A DNA stretch of 64,000 bases, from the NCBI GenBank assembly GCA_963665705.1, contig OY762448.1, forward strand, positions 3,596,001-3,660,000, in the 5' to 3' direction. Below, one piece after another: positions 45,127-55,519 of this stretch (positions are counted from its first letter, which is position 1; the number at the start of each line of letters is the position of its first letter). Under the pieces are notes generated by a model that saw only the letters and a list, made by a program, of their open reading frames with translations, searched no databases and was not told the origin of the DNA. This DNA is from Saccharicrinis sp963665705 (GTDB taxonomy: Bacteria; Bacteroidota; Bacteroidia; Bacteroidales; Marinilabiliaceae). A program made the translations under genes and the position numbers.

Positions 45127-46167
45127 ACCCGAGTTCGATTCTAAAATAAGGCTAATTGATCAGACTTAATTTCCTCAACTTTAATAGCAGGTTTCTTTGG
45201 AAAAAATGAATAGGCTATTAATCCAGAAATCATGTTTGTAATGAAATTTCCAAAAGATCTGTGTCTTGAATGTTCAATTGAACAAATATTTTTAAGTTCA
45301 TCGTTAATAGTCTCAATAACAGATCTTTTTCGAAGTAATAATTTATCCTTCATTTCCATGATAACATTACGCATGTTATTTCGAATATATGTAATGAGGT
45401 GAAGCCCATCAACAAAAAGTATTTCAGTGAGTTTTTGGGAAATATATCCTTTGTCTGCATAAAGTTTACCTTTTATTTTCTCAATAAACTTTTGGTTTTT
45501 AAGAGGTTCTCTATCATCTGTATTCCCTGGAGTAATAATAAAGTTTAAGATTTCGCCCTTTTCGTTAATAATAAAATGAAGTTTAAATCCAAAGAAGTAT
45601 CCCATAGTTGATTTACCTCGTTGAGCTAAACCATCAAAAACCTTATGCCTAGGTATTCGCTTATTTTTACATACACGAATAGGCGTAGAATCAACATAAG
45701 AGATCCCAGTACAACTACCCAAACAACATGTTTTTAGAAATAGAGTCATTGGGAGAGCTGTTTTTTGCATCAATTCAACAAATCTATTGTATGAAACAGT
45801 TTGCGGAAATTCTTTGTTAAGATGCTCTTTTACATAATATAAGTAAAAATGTTTAAGATTTTTGAAAGCGCCAAAATGAAATAATATCATTATTGTAATT
45901 ACCTCACTATTGTTCATTTTAGGCTTTTTCTTTGGCTTATTTCCTAAACTATGTTTTGAGATTGTTTTATCAAATTCAATGCAGAATTCATCGACTAAAA
46001 CAAAAATTTCTGTAATTTTATCTTTACTTAAATGCATGGATTTTGCTTCTAATTATTTGTTTGTCAGACTTTTAAATTAGCAAAATCCATTTTTATTTCA
46101 AAATATTACATGATTTTATTTTGAATTATTTCATTGATATACTGCGACTTAAGAATCGAACTGAGGT
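45127..46167 (-). mobile_element. IS982-family insertion sequence, copy 2
   Basis: The element is 1041 bp long, nearly identical to the copy at 22334-23374 and in inverted orientation. It is flanked by a perfect 5-bp direct repeat TAATA (45122-45126 and 46168-46172), which shows an independent insertion here. It lies 84 bp from the tandem GH43 gene end. The 44848-45126 stretch to its left holds no recognisable gene. Confidence 0.92.
45141..46037 (-). CDS. IS982-family transposase, copy 2
   Basis: This 298-residue transposase is identical in protein sequence to that of copy 1, with the same candidate Asp-Asp-Glu motifs (YVDSTPIRV, YADKGYIS, VIETINDEL). The nucleotide sequence differs at a few silent sites in the parts compared. 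It is intact and presumably active. Confidence 0.92.
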   Translation of the reverse strand: MHLSKDKITEIFVLVDEFCIEFDKTISKHSLGNKPKKKPKMNNSEVITIMILFHFGAFKNLKHFYLYYVKEHLNKEFPQTVSYNRFVELMQKTALPMTLFLKTCCLGSCTGISYVDSTPIRVCKNKRIPRHKVFDGLAQRGKSTMGYFFGFKLHFIINEKGEILNFIITPGNTDDREPLKNQKFIEKIKGKLYADKGYISQKLTEILFVDGLHLITYIRNNMRNVIMEMKDKLLLRKRSVIETINDELKNICSIEHSRHRSFGNFITNMISGLIAYSFFPKKPAIKVEEIKSDQLALF

Positions 46168-46250
46168 TAATACCATTTTATAGTGTACATTGATCTGGAA
46201 ATTATCAAGACAGGTTTAATGTAATTTACTATGTAACAACCTCAATTTGA

Positions 46251-48416
46251 TTAAAATTCAACCGGGCTAATTCCTTCAAACGTAGGCTTTACTTTAATAA
46301 TATAACCATTCTCATCGAAATTCAGTTTATCAATACATACTTCTCTATGAAAACCTCCTTTGGGTCCCATCTCCACTCCTTTAGGATACGTAAAACGATG
46401 ATAAACCAGATACCACTCATCCTTTCCTGGTATTTGAACGGCAGAATTATGGCCTGTTGCAAATATATTTATTACTGAATCTCTCTGAATCACGATATTA
46501 TTTTCCGGGAAAGTTAATTTACCAAGAGGAGAATCTGATATAGCATATCGAACTTTATACTTTGGACTGCGAGTATCATCTTCTGACCACATGAAATAAT
46601 ATTTACCATCACGATAAATCACGTAAGTTCCTTCACGGAATGTATCCCCAATCTTAAAAGTTTTTAGCGTTTTCTTTTTGATAGAAATCATATCATCATT
46701 CAACTCAACTCCTGCCATGTAACAGTTTCCCCAGTATAAATAACTTTTCCCGGTTTCAGGATCGGTAAATACATCGGGATCTATTTCCTGACCATCAGTA
46801 ATTCCCATCGGTTTAGAATCAATCAACGCCTTTCCACTATCGACAAACGGACCTGTTGGATTATCAGCAACAGCAACTCCTATTTTTTGAGCCGCGGTAA
46901 AATAATAGAAGTATTTATATACACCATTTATTTTTTTCTCAACAATACATGGAGCCCATGCATTTCTGTTTGCCCAACTTACATCTTTATGCAGATCAAT
47001 AATAACACCTTCATCTTTCCAATCCACCAAATTAGCTGATGAAAAAGTTTTAAAATAATACCCAGACCAACCATCAAAACCATCATATGTTGGGTATATA
47101 TAAAATTTCCCGTTTTTTTCTGAATACAAAATATCAGGATCTGCATAATAACCTTCCAATACAGGGTTGTGATCCTCTGATAATTCTACTTTATATTTCT
47201 CTTCTCCTAATCCTTCATATTTAAAACGATACTCAATTGAACCTTTTGAAAAATCCTGAGGACCCATTGGCTTTATTGACAAACCGGGCCATTTTTTAAA
47301 TATAGGATCAAAGCTTGTCATATCTGTCCCTGTTTTTACAGGCAAATGAATGGTTTTATTTTCTGCATCAATGTCGACATTGAGCTTTTTCATTTTTGTA
47401 GATTGAGGCTCTATTAATAAATCCACAAAACTTCCCCATTTAGTAATTAATCTATTTAATTCATCCTGTGTAATTGGCATTACAGTTCCATGTCTTGGAT
47501 GAAAATTCATAGATATCTCTTCATCAATAACCTTAAAATGTTTTAAATCTGAACTTTTTGTAAATTGATAACCACCTTTGGTATATAAATCATACATCAA
47601 AATCCACTCATCAGAATTATTTAATTTAAATATTCCACTACCTTCTACAGGATCTGTTTCTTCATCAACCCTATCCTGACTTACAAGTTTATATCCTTCT
47701 GTTAATTTATCAGAGATAGCTAATTTAATACCGGGTTCACCATCCTCAGATTTCATAAAAAAGTGATATTTACCTTGATATTTTATAATATCGCCGTCAA
47801 TACAAGCATTATTGGTTGGACTATAAAACAATTGTTTAGGTGCTGCATCTAATGTTGTAAAATCTTTATTTGCATAAGCATAATAAATTTTATCCGGATC
47901 ATTTCCTTGCTTCATAGAAAAATATATCATATACTTCTCTTGTTGTTCATCATAAATAGTTTGAGGAGCCCAAACTCGATCTACGTCGCTAAACTCAACT
48001 GTATAAGTTTCTGGAATATTAACAACCGATGTTTTCCAATTAATCAGATCATCTGACTTCATCAATACCATTGCAAAGTTATTCCAACCTTGTTCAGGTA
48101 CATATAAATCAGTGGCAACCATATAAAATCTACCGTCAGCACCTCTTAAAATATGAGGATCTCTAACCCCTCCAGAAGTACTAATCTTTTTAGAATCTAA
48201 AATAGGTTGGTTATGATTAAGTGCCCGAAAATTATAACCATCTGTACTAACCGCAAAACGAATTGCTTCTTCACCAGGCCCGTTTCCTATAAAGTAAGTA
48301 AACAAATAAGCAGAATATTCACCTTCTTTTGAATTACTCATTTTACATGAGTTAACAAGAAACATCAGTCCGATTAAAGCTGTAAGCGCAAAATAACTTC
48401 TTTTAATATGATTCAT
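46251..48416 (-). CDS. Lipoprotein with two GH43 domains
   Basis: This 721-residue lipoprotein has a lipobox Cys24 (LIGLMFLVNSC) and two five-bladed propeller glycosidase domains. In the N-terminal one (about 35-335) the base is probably Asp86 in GGVRDPHIL and the acid Glu258 in DPVEGSGIFK. In the C-terminal one (about 415-715) the base is Asp426 in YYADPDIL, the pKa modulator is in EIDPDVF (about 546-548) and the acid is Glu595 in FREGTYVIY. A beta-rich linker joins them. GH43 enzymes mostly remove arabinofuranose or xylose; two domains may attack two linkages of one glycan. It follows SusD of locus 2 after a strong terminator and is probably made by read-through. Exact specificity cannot be told. 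Confidence 0.88.
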   Translation of the reverse strand: MNHIKRSYFALTALIGLMFLVNSCKMSNSKEGEYSAYLFTYFIGNGPGEEAIRFAVSTDGYNFRALNHNQPILDSKKISTSGGVRDPHILRGADGRFYMVATDLYVPEQGWNNFAMVLMKSDDLINWKTSVVNIPETYTVEFSDVDRVWAPQTIYDEQQEKYMIYFSMKQGNDPDKIYYAYANKDFTTLDAAPKQLFYSPTNNACIDGDIIKYQGKYHFFMKSEDGEPGIKLAISDKLTEGYKLVSQDRVDEETDPVEGSGIFKLNNSDEWILMYDLYTKGGYQFTKSSDLKHFKVIDEEISMNFHPRHGTVMPITQDELNRLITKWGSFVDLLIEPQSTKMKKLNVDIDAENKTIHLPVKTGTDMTSFDPIFKKWPGLSIKPMGPQDFSKGSIEYRFKYEGLGEEKYKVELSEDHNPVLEGYYADPDILYSEKNGKFYIYPTYDGFDGWSGYYFKTFSSANLVDWKDEGVIIDLHKDVSWANRNAWAPCIVEKKINGVYKYFYYFTAAQKIGVAVADNPTGPFVDSGKALIDSKPMGITDGQEIDPDVFTDPETGKSYLYWGNCYMAGVELNDDMISIKKKTLKTFKIGDTFREGTYVIYRDGKYYFMWSEDDTRSPKYKVRYAISDSPLGKLTFPENNIVIQRDSVINIFATGHNSAVQIPGKDEWYLVYHRFTYPKGVEMGPKGGFHREVCIDKLNFDENGYIIKVKPTFEGISPVEF

Positions 48417-48451
48417 TAGTGCTATGTTTGAGTATTTATATATTTATTATT

Positions 48452-48484
48452 TCAAAAAAAAGGGGCGAATAATTTTCGCCCCTT
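48452..48484 (-). terminator. Terminator after susD of locus 2
   Basis: A perfect 10-bp stem AAGGGGCGAA/TTCGCCCCTT (48460-48469 with 48475-48484) is followed by a run of T in the minus direction. It lies between susD and the tandem GH43 gene. It would keep enzyme mRNA below susCD mRNA. Confidence 0.88.
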
Positions 48485-48504
48485 CAATTATCCTCTCATT
48501 TTAA

Positions 48505-50064
48505 TTAATATCCAGGATTATTTGGTAATAAGTTCTCATTTTTATCAATATCTGATTGAGGAATTGGCCATAACCATCCTTTATCAGAATCAAATGTTCT
48601 TGTTGCTATTTTTATTTGAGAGAAGGTCCATGTAGATGCACTGGACGGATCACTTAATAATGATTTATCGTATCCATATACATCATGAATTAAGGATTCA
48701 TCTTGCCATCTTAACATATCTGCATAACGAGTTCCTTCATTATAAAACTCAACCCTTCTTTCATGTCTCACAATGGATCTAAGATCTTCCTGAGATAGAC
48801 CAGTACCCTCTACAGATTCAACTGTTGGCATTTCAACCCTAGCTCTAACTTCATTAATCAAATCATAGATCTCCTGATTAGTGCTACCATTTTCTATTAA
48901 AGCTTCAGCCCTCATTAACAATACATCAGCGTAACGCATCAAAATAGTATTCAATGAAATATTATATCTATCTGCCGCGTTTTCTTCCGCATATTTTCTA
49001 GGTCTAGCACCACAAGGTACTTCATCATCATCTGGGATAAAAGTAGAAGAACCAAAAGATGTTCCAGGTAAAATAACAGACGCTGCTAATCTTGGATCTC
49101 TGTTAGCATAAGGATCTTGATCATCATAATCAGGATCTTCAGTAATTGATAATCCTTTAGTTGTATAAAATGAGTTAATTAAGTCTGCAGTTACATTTGC
49201 TGTGGGCCACTCACTCAAATTCAACGCACAACTAGGCCAAGGTTGAGACTGTGTTGTTGCTATATATTGAATATCAAAAATAACTTCCACATTATTTTCA
49301 TTTGCTTCCTGAAAAGTTCCTGCAAAATCAGAAAATAGATCATAAACATCCAGATCCATAACCTCTTTTGCTGCAGCAGCGGCATCAGCCCATTCTTCAT
49401 TATAAAGAAGGATTTTTGCTTTATATGCCAAAGCTGCTCCTTTAGTTGCACGCCCTACTAAAGATTGAGTTTTTGGTAATACTGATGCAGCATCGTCAAA
49501 ATCAGAAATAATAGCAGTAAGAACTTCACTTTTTGCATCCCTGCTTACATAAGCTTCATCTAAAGATTGCGGCTCTAAAATTAAAGGCACATCTCCAAAA
49601 TATGAAATCAAGTCTGAATAAGCATAGGCTCTCAAGAACTTAGCCTCCGCAATCATTTGATTCATAACATCTTCATCTATCGATGCACTTTGAATATCAG
49701 AAAGAAATTGATTAGCACGTGCTATAATTGAATAATCCATACCCCATTTAGCACTAGGTCCCCAACTATCAGATGTTGTTAACCACGCCCCTATTTCCAA
49801 TGAACCTTGCCATGAGTGGTGACAATAACCATTATCAGACATAAAATCGAATTGATAAAAATGCATTGGTGTTGCATTAGGCTGTAATTCATTATAGATC
49901 CCTGTTAAGGCCATTAAAGCCTGAGTTTCATTTTCATAAAAGGTATCAGGGGACAAATTTTCTTTTGGTGTTTTATCCAGCAGATCATCTGAACAACTAA
50001 ATAAAACAGAGCTTAGAAAAAGTAATACTATTATTGTTTTTATATTTCTCATGATTCTGTTCAT
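48505..50064 (-). CDS. SusD-like surface glycan-binding lipoprotein (locus 2)
   Basis: This 519-residue SusD/RagB protein has a lipoprotein signal ending at Cys24 (TIIVLLFLSSVLFSC), the mature start SDDLLDKTPKENLSPDTFY, the helical FLRAYAYSDLISYFGDVPLI, and the family end GWLWPIPQSDIDKNENLLPNNPGY. It is intact. It starts 1 bp after the SusC stop codon, so translation is probably coupled. Its partner SusC carries a premature stop, so the pair may be non-functional. Both ATG 50064 and ATG 50052 precede the signal peptide. Confidence 0.95.
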   Translation of the reverse strand: MNRIMRNIKTIIVLLFLSSVLFSCSDDLLDKTPKENLSPDTFYENETQALMALTGIYNELQPNATPMHFYQFDFMSDNGYCHHSWQGSLEIGAWLTTSDSWGPSAKWGMDYSIIARANQFLSDIQSASIDEDVMNQMIAEAKFLRAYAYSDLISYFGDVPLILEPQSLDEAYVSRDAKSEVLTAIISDFDDAASVLPKTQSLVGRATKGAALAYKAKILLYNEEWADAAAAAKEVMDLDVYDLFSDFAGTFQEANENNVEVIFDIQYIATTQSQPWPSCALNLSEWPTANVTADLINSFYTTKGLSITEDPDYDDQDPYANRDPRLAASVILPGTSFGSSTFIPDDDEVPCGARPRKYAEENAADRYNISLNTILMRYADVLLMRAEALIENGSTNQEIYDLINEVRARVEMPTVESVEGTGLSQEDLRSIVRHERRVEFYNEGTRYADMLRWQDESLIHDVYGYDKSLLSDPSSASTWTFSQIKIATRTFDSDKGWLWPIPQSDIDKNENLLPNNPGY

Positions 50065-53000
50065 TTAAAAGTTAACATTTACACCCATAGTCATAATACG
50101 AGTCTGAGGGAATGCCTCTGCACGAGTTTCGCCTGTTGTTTGCTCCGGATCAAATCCTTTATAATTGGTAAAAGTAAAGGCATTTTGAATACTTCCATAT
50201 ACCCTTACTGATCCGAGGCCAATTTTACTGATTATTTGAGCAGGAATTGTATACCCTAATTCAATATTTTTTACACGTAAATAAGAAGCATCTTCCATAT
50301 AAAAAGTTGAGTGTACATTATTACGTGTACCATCCGTTGTTAATCTAGGCAATGAATTAGATGGATTATCTTGTGTCCAACGATCCAACCACCAGTCTCC
50401 CAAGTTAGCAGCTCCACTAAATGGTGTTGCAATCTCGTAGTAAGTGTAGCCGTCAATTCCCTTCACACCCTGTAGAAACAAACCAAAATCAAAATTCTTC
50501 CAATCTAAGCCCAAATTCAATGAATATGTCAAATCAGGAAATTGTTTACCTATTACCTTTCTATCATCGTTTACGTTAATCTCATTATCTCCACTAATAT
50601 CTTTGTATTTAATATCACCAGGTTGCACATCATATGCAGCTATAGAAACCACACCATCTTTCAAGGAATAATTTTCACCATCATAATCAAAATCAGATAG
50701 TTGATAAATTCCATCCATTTCATATCCATAGAACGAGTTAACAGCCTCACCAATCATAATGGCTGTTGGAGCGCTAATTACTTCATCCACTTTTAAACTC
50801 TTCACTTTATTTACTATATGAGACATATTCAATGTGGCACGAAATTTCATACCATTATTAAATGTTTTTCTATAACTAAATGATGTCTCTATACCTTTAT
50901 TTTGTACTTCACCTGCATTAGCATAGGGATCACTTTTGGCCATTGTTGTTGGAATTGGCTTTGTTAATAACAGGTCTTTTGTTCTTTTATCAAAATAATC
51001 TATTGTTGCACTTAGGCCATTACCCAACATCAAATCAACACCAATATTTGTTTGCTCCGATTTTTCCCAGGTTAAATCTTTGTTTGTCATTGATGTTACT
51101 GCTACACCACTATATAAAGTACCCCCAAAAGAATAATTTTCTCCTGAAGTCAGCACATCACTACCATTGTAATATGTATCTATTCTCTCATTACCCAACT
51201 GCCCTCAGGAAACACGTAACTTTAATACATTTAACCAATCTACACTCTCCATGAAGCTCTCTTTTGAAAGAATCCAACCTCCTGAAAAAGAAGGAAAAGT
51301 CCCCCACTGATTTCCATCAGCAAAACGAGATGAACCATCTCGACGAACATTTGCTTCAAATAAATACTTATCCTTCAATGTATAATTAATACGTCCAAAA
51401 TAGGAACGCAAACCTAAATCATAACTTCCCGCATTATTTGTTTGTGTAGATGCATCACCTAAATTTAATACACGCTGTGTATTATTTACAAAACCAGATC
51501 TATAACCATATTCCCAATCATAAGTATATTCTTCTTCAGAATAACCTGCTAAAAAGTTAATATCATGTTCACCAAATGATTTCTTATACTTCAACAAACC
51601 GGTTAACATAGAGTGTATATTTCTTCCATCGGTAACTCCTAAATCTGAGGTTAGATCTTTTGTGGTTCCACTAACATTGTATAATGTTACATTTGCATGA
51701 AAAGCATTATAATTATAATCCTCAACATTATAGCCATAAGTTATTTGTGCGCTTAATCCATCAGTTATAGTATATTCTAACTCTGTCTGGCCATTAAAAT
51801 TAAACCTTTTTTGAATCTCGGTACTACCCTCTTTCACCTCTCCATAATAATTTCGTTCACCATTAGCAGCTACCCAATTACCATCTGCATCCACTAAAGG
51901 AATTACCGGCGCATTAGTAGCATACCATTTTGTACTCCAAATATCTGTAGGTTGAGTCTTAACTCCTAAATTACCTGCAATATTTGATGAAAAACGAAGC
52001 TTATTATCTTTAAGAAAATAGGAATCTATATTTGCTCTAAAATCAGTCTTTTTGTAATTTGTTCCTATCAGAATACCATCCTGATCCAAACGACCAACCA
52101 TAAAGGCATATTTCACATTATCCTTACCTCCAGTAACATTTAATCTGTGATTTTGCATTACTGCATTATCATAATATATGTCAAAATAATTGTTATCAGG
52201 ATACAAAGGATCTGTATGAGCAGCAAACAAAGCTATCTCATCTTCTGTATATGTAAGACTACTTCCAGTATTTGCATCAGCCTCATTTTTAAGCATTGCA
52301 TATTGCTCAGAGTTTAAAACATCAGGTAAAGCAGTGGCGGACTGAACTCCCATATAACCAGTATAACTCACTTGCATTTTACCTTCCTGTCCTCTTTTTG
52401 TGGTAATCAAAATTACACCGTTGGCAGCTCTGTTTCCATAAATAGAAGCAGAAGCAGCATCTTTCAAAACAGAAATAGACTCAATATCATTAGCATTTAC
52501 ATCAGTCATATCTCCTGGCATACCATCAATTAAAACAAGAGGTGAACTATCATCAAAGTTACCAACACCACGAATATTAATTACGGCATCATCATCGCCT
52601 GGCTGTCCAGAACTTTGTAAAGCATAAACACCTGACACTGTTCCTTGTAGTGCTAAACCCGCATTTGTAGTAGGACGATTTTCCATTTCATCCATTTTTA
52701 CATTTCCTACAGAACCCGTTAAATTGATCTTTTTTACTGTTGCATAACCTACAGCAACTACTTCATCCAGTCCAATTACATCAGATTTTAAAGCTACATT
52801 AAAGGCCAATTTTCCAGCAACAGCAATCTCCTCATTCTTCATACCAATAAAGGAAACTACAATGATGGCATCTTCAGGTACATCGGTAAGCGTAAACTTA
52901 CCATCCAAATCTGTAATTGTTCCTATAGTTGTTCCTTTGACAAGTATTGATGCACCAGGAATCACTTCACCTTTATCATCTTTAACAATACCTGAAATAC

Positions 53001-53394
53001 TTTTGGTTACTACTTCTTTCTGTTGTATTTCTTTATCATACAATAAGATTTTGTCATCTGTTACTTTCACTGCTATGGAAGTACCTTCAAAAACTTCTTC
53101 AAGCAAAAATTTTACTTTTTCATTTTTCACTTCTACAGTCACTTCTCTATCTAAATTGATATATTGTGAACTATAAGCAATCGAAAAATCAGTATTCAAC
53201 TCTATAAAGTCTAATACTTGACTTACTTTTACAGAATTACCTGAGTAGGTTATTATATCATTCTGCCCTAAAACGCTTGCTGATAACGACGCAAATGATA
53301 TAAACAATAGCAAAAAGGATAATTTCATAATTCGAATAAATTGATAATTCTCTATTAGAGGGCAATCGCCTCTAACCTTTCCATTTTTTTTCAT
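50065..53394 (-). pseudogene. SusC-like TonB-dependent transporter with STN domain, interrupted by one in-frame TGA
   Basis: The full frame would give 1109 residues. The first 729 codons contain a signal peptide, an STN domain (about 48-115), a carboxypeptidase-D-like domain (GASILVKGTTIGTITDLDG), a TonB-box-like segment, the plug (DSSPLVLIDGMPGD, SIYGNRAANGVILITTK) and the first half of the barrel. Codon 730 (51205-51207) is TGA, directly after LKLRVS. The same frame then continues GQLGNERI to a normal barrel end (TRIMTMGVNVNF). Family members read SWGQLGN here, so a TGG Trp codon has become TGA. Nothing else is damaged. The STN domain fits signalling to the FecR anti-sigma factor encoded just upstream. 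It may be a recent loss of function or a sequencing error. Confidence 0.9.
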
Positions 53395-53450
53395 AATTTT
53401 ACTACGACTTTAAGTTACACATGAGCACCTTGCCGGGTGCTTATTAATTT

Positions 53451-53485
53451 CCGGAAAAATGTTGGCGCATTTTTCCGGTTTTTTT
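53451..53485 (+). terminator. Plus-strand terminator between fecR and susC, antisense to the operon
   Basis: A perfect 11-bp stem (CCGGAAAAATG 53451-53461 with CATTTTTCCGG 53468-53478) has a 6-base loop and is followed on the plus strand by seven T (53479-53485). On the minus strand, the direction of susC, no T-tract follows. No plus-strand gene precedes it, so it would end an RNA antisense to the susC leader. A second small hairpin, AGCACC/GGTGCT (53424-53441), lies next to it. I did not find a clear plus-strand TAnnTTTG box in the susC start region. Confidence 0.6.
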
Positions 53486-53508
53486 ATTAATAAACTAAAT
53501 GACTAAAG

Positions 53509-54486
53509 TCATTTAGAATAGGGCTTTATCAACACAGAATCTCCTTTGGATTCAATATTTATTGGCGTAATGGTTGATAAAAGTTCTAATACACTCGATA
53601 AATCTTCTTGATTTACCGTAAAAGTCACTTCCATATTCTCAAGGGATTTATCTATTTTAAATTCATAATTATATCTATTACTAAGTTTTTGTGCTACATC
53701 TTTCATTGGTGAGTTGTAAAAATTTAATATTCCATTTCTCCAACTACTATATCTTTCTGCTTTTACAACTGTTCTTTTTGCTTTTTCAGTTTCTGCATCA
53801 TAAACAATTTTATCCCCTGGTTTCATATACATTCTTTGTCTTGGATGATTTGAAGGAGACAACTCAACACTTCCCTCTTCTAAAACTACCGAAGTGTTAT
53901 TTGAATAATCATAAGCATCTACAGTAAATCTGGTTCCCAGAACCTTAACATTCAACTCCTTACTTTCAACTACAAAAGGTAAATTCTTATTCTTTACCAC
54001 TTCAAAATAGGCTTGCCCATTAATTTTCAAATGTCTTTGATTACTACCAAAACTATTAGAATATTCAATAGTAGAACCTGAGTTCAACCAAACTTTAGAG
54101 CTATCGGGTAATATAACTGCTGCAACATGGCCCTTGTCTGCTAATATTTTTGTTGTCAAAGATGAGTTAGAAATAAATTTACTAAAGTAAAATCCACCTC
54201 CTGAAATAATAATTATCAAAATGATAGCTGCATACTTATATAAACTTTTAACTCTTAAAATTTTATTTGTCTTTGCAATTGAATCATTAAGCATAAAGGA
54301 TTGAAAATTTATTAACCCTTTTTCTGTTATTGGATTTATATCTTCCTTTTTTAAATTTTCTTTCCATGCTTTTTTTATCTCAAGAAATTCTGCATAATGA
54401 TGATCTGCCCTCATCCATTCTAACAATTCCTTACGCTCATCATCTGAAGCAGTATTTTCTAAATATTTCCTTATTAATTCATTCAT
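53509..54486 (-). CDS. FecR-type anti-sigma factor
   Basis: This 325-residue inner-membrane regulator has an N-terminal anti-sigma part (about 1-80, with LEWMRADHHYAEFLEIKKAW) and one membrane helix (YAAIILIIIISGGGFYFSKF, about 89-108). The periplasmic FecR domain (DKGHVAAVILPDSSKVWLNSGSTIEY) and a C-terminal DUF4974-like part that contacts the STN domain of a SusC partner follow. It is divergent from the ECF sigma gene and lies 114 bp upstream of the STN-bearing SusC, the classical trans-envelope switch. Since SusC is interrupted after the STN and plug, signalling through it is doubtful. Confidence 0.94.
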   Translation of the reverse strand: MNELIRKYLENTASDDERKELLEWMRADHHYAEFLEIKKAWKENLKKEDINPITEKGLINFQSFMLNDSIAKTNKILRVKSLYKYAAIILIIIISGGGFYFSKFISNSSLTTKILADKGHVAAVILPDSSKVWLNSGSTIEYSNSFGSNQRHLKINGQAYFEVVKNKNLPFVVESKELNVKVLGTRFTVDAYDYSNNTSVVLEEGSVELSPSNHPRQRMYMKPGDKIVYDAETEKAKRTVVKAERYSSWRNGILNFYNSPMKDVAQKLSNRYNYEFKIDKSLENMEVTFTVNQEDLSSVLELLSTITPINIESKGDSVLIKPYSK

Positions 54487-54670
54487 TAAGATTGTTCTTT
54501 TATAATAAGTACAATCTATTCGTTAAAACCCTACCTCATTAATGAACATTTTTTTACATTTATTTACATTGAAAACATACAGCAACTCTTCAATAAAACT
54601 CTTACACACTACATATCATCTACTTACATAAATTCAACAACAAAAATTAAAATGTAAACTTTTCTTAATT

Positions 54671-54701
54671 TTTGTTATAAAATAAAATTTACATTACTTT
54701 G
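54671..54701 (+). promoter_or_regulatory. Candidate promoter of the ECF sigma gene
   Basis: TTTG (54671-54674) is followed after 19 bp by TTACTTTG (54694-54701), close to the TTTG/TAnnTTTG housekeeping promoter. An alternative box TAGATTTG at 54706-54713 matches the -7 consensus exactly but lacks a well-placed -33. Both lie in the 265-bp gap between the divergent fecR and sigma genes, which is otherwise A/T-rich without a gene. Confidence 0.4.
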
Positions 54702-54751
54702 TACATAGATTTGCACTTAGAAACTAAAAATATAGATTTATTAAGATCTTT

Positions 54752-55345
54752 ATGACAGGTATTGATTTTAGAAATAAACTAAAGAATAGTGATCCTGATA
54801 CATTCACTTCTTTTTATGTAGAAACTTATCCAAGGTTAATCGGATATTGCAGTCTGTTTATTAAAGATTCTAAACAAATTGAGGATCTTGTTCAGGATTG
54901 TTATGAAAACCTATGGACTCAAAGGGGAAAAATTGACACATCAAAATCTATTGAGAGTTTTTTATTTGTAATGCTTCGTAACAAATGCTTAAACTTTTTA
55001 AAAAGTGAAAAAGTACATCATAACGTATATTTATCAGATGAATTTGTAATCAATGAACTACAGTATCTTTATCAATTGGATTTTACTGCTCATGAAGGAT
55101 TAAGTATAGAGGAAGAGTTAATAAAATCTTTACAAAAAGCAATTTCGGACTTACCTGAAAAAAGAAAAAATGTTTTTATTCAGTGTAAAATAAATGGCCG
55201 TAAACAAAAAGAGGTAGCTAACGAACTAGGCATAACAGTTAAAGCCGTTGAAAAACACTTAAAAGAGGCTAAAGACCAACTTCGAAAAAAATTAGAACCC
55301 AAATATGTTCATTTGGCAATTGTTATTAGCATGTTTCTAAATTGA
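54752..55345 (+). CDS. ECF-type RNA polymerase sigma factor
   Basis: This 197-residue sigma-70 family protein has region 2 (about 15-80: YPRLIGYCSLFIKDSKQIEDLVQDCYENLW and FLFVMLRNKCLNFLK) and region 4 (about 125-185: LPEKRKNVFIQCKINGRKQKEVANELGITVKAVEKHLKEA). It is divergent from its FecR anti-sigma factor. On release it should transcribe susC of locus 2. A terminator follows directly. There is a short hydrophobic tail of unknown meaning. Confidence 0.94.
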   Translation: MTGIDFRNKLKNSDPDTFTSFYVETYPRLIGYCSLFIKDSKQIEDLVQDCYENLWTQRGKIDTSKSIESFLFVMLRNKCLNFLKSEKVHHNVYLSDEFVINELQYLYQLDFTAHEGLSIEEELIKSLQKAISDLPEKRKNVFIQCKINGRKQKEVANELGITVKAVEKHLKEAKDQLRKKLEPKYVHLAIVISMFLN

Positions 55346-55424
55346 TTTAACCGTTCTAATTTGTCAAACACATCATTTCTTTATGCATTAATGAATTAGT
55401 ATATAAAGCAATTACACAGTATCC

Positions 55425-55453
55425 AACTCCTGAAAACTAAGGAGTTTTTTTTA
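55425..55453 (+). terminator. Terminator of the ECF sigma gene
   Basis: The stem AACTCC/GGAGTT (55425-55430 with 55441-55446) has a 10-base loop and is followed by a run of T. It separates the sigma gene from the CE8-like gene, which therefore needs its own promoter. None could be identified with confidence in 55454-55519. Confidence 0.78.
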
Positions 55454-55519
55454 TATTTAATATTGATAATTTTCTTTTCAATCATTATTCGATATAAATT
55501 CAACAATACACACCATACA

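Noticed and set aside
22334..46167. The two IS982 copies as ends of a 24-kb composite transposon
   Set aside because: The bases outside the outer ends (TTTTA and TAATA) do not match, and copy 2 has its own private duplication, so the segment did not move as one unit.
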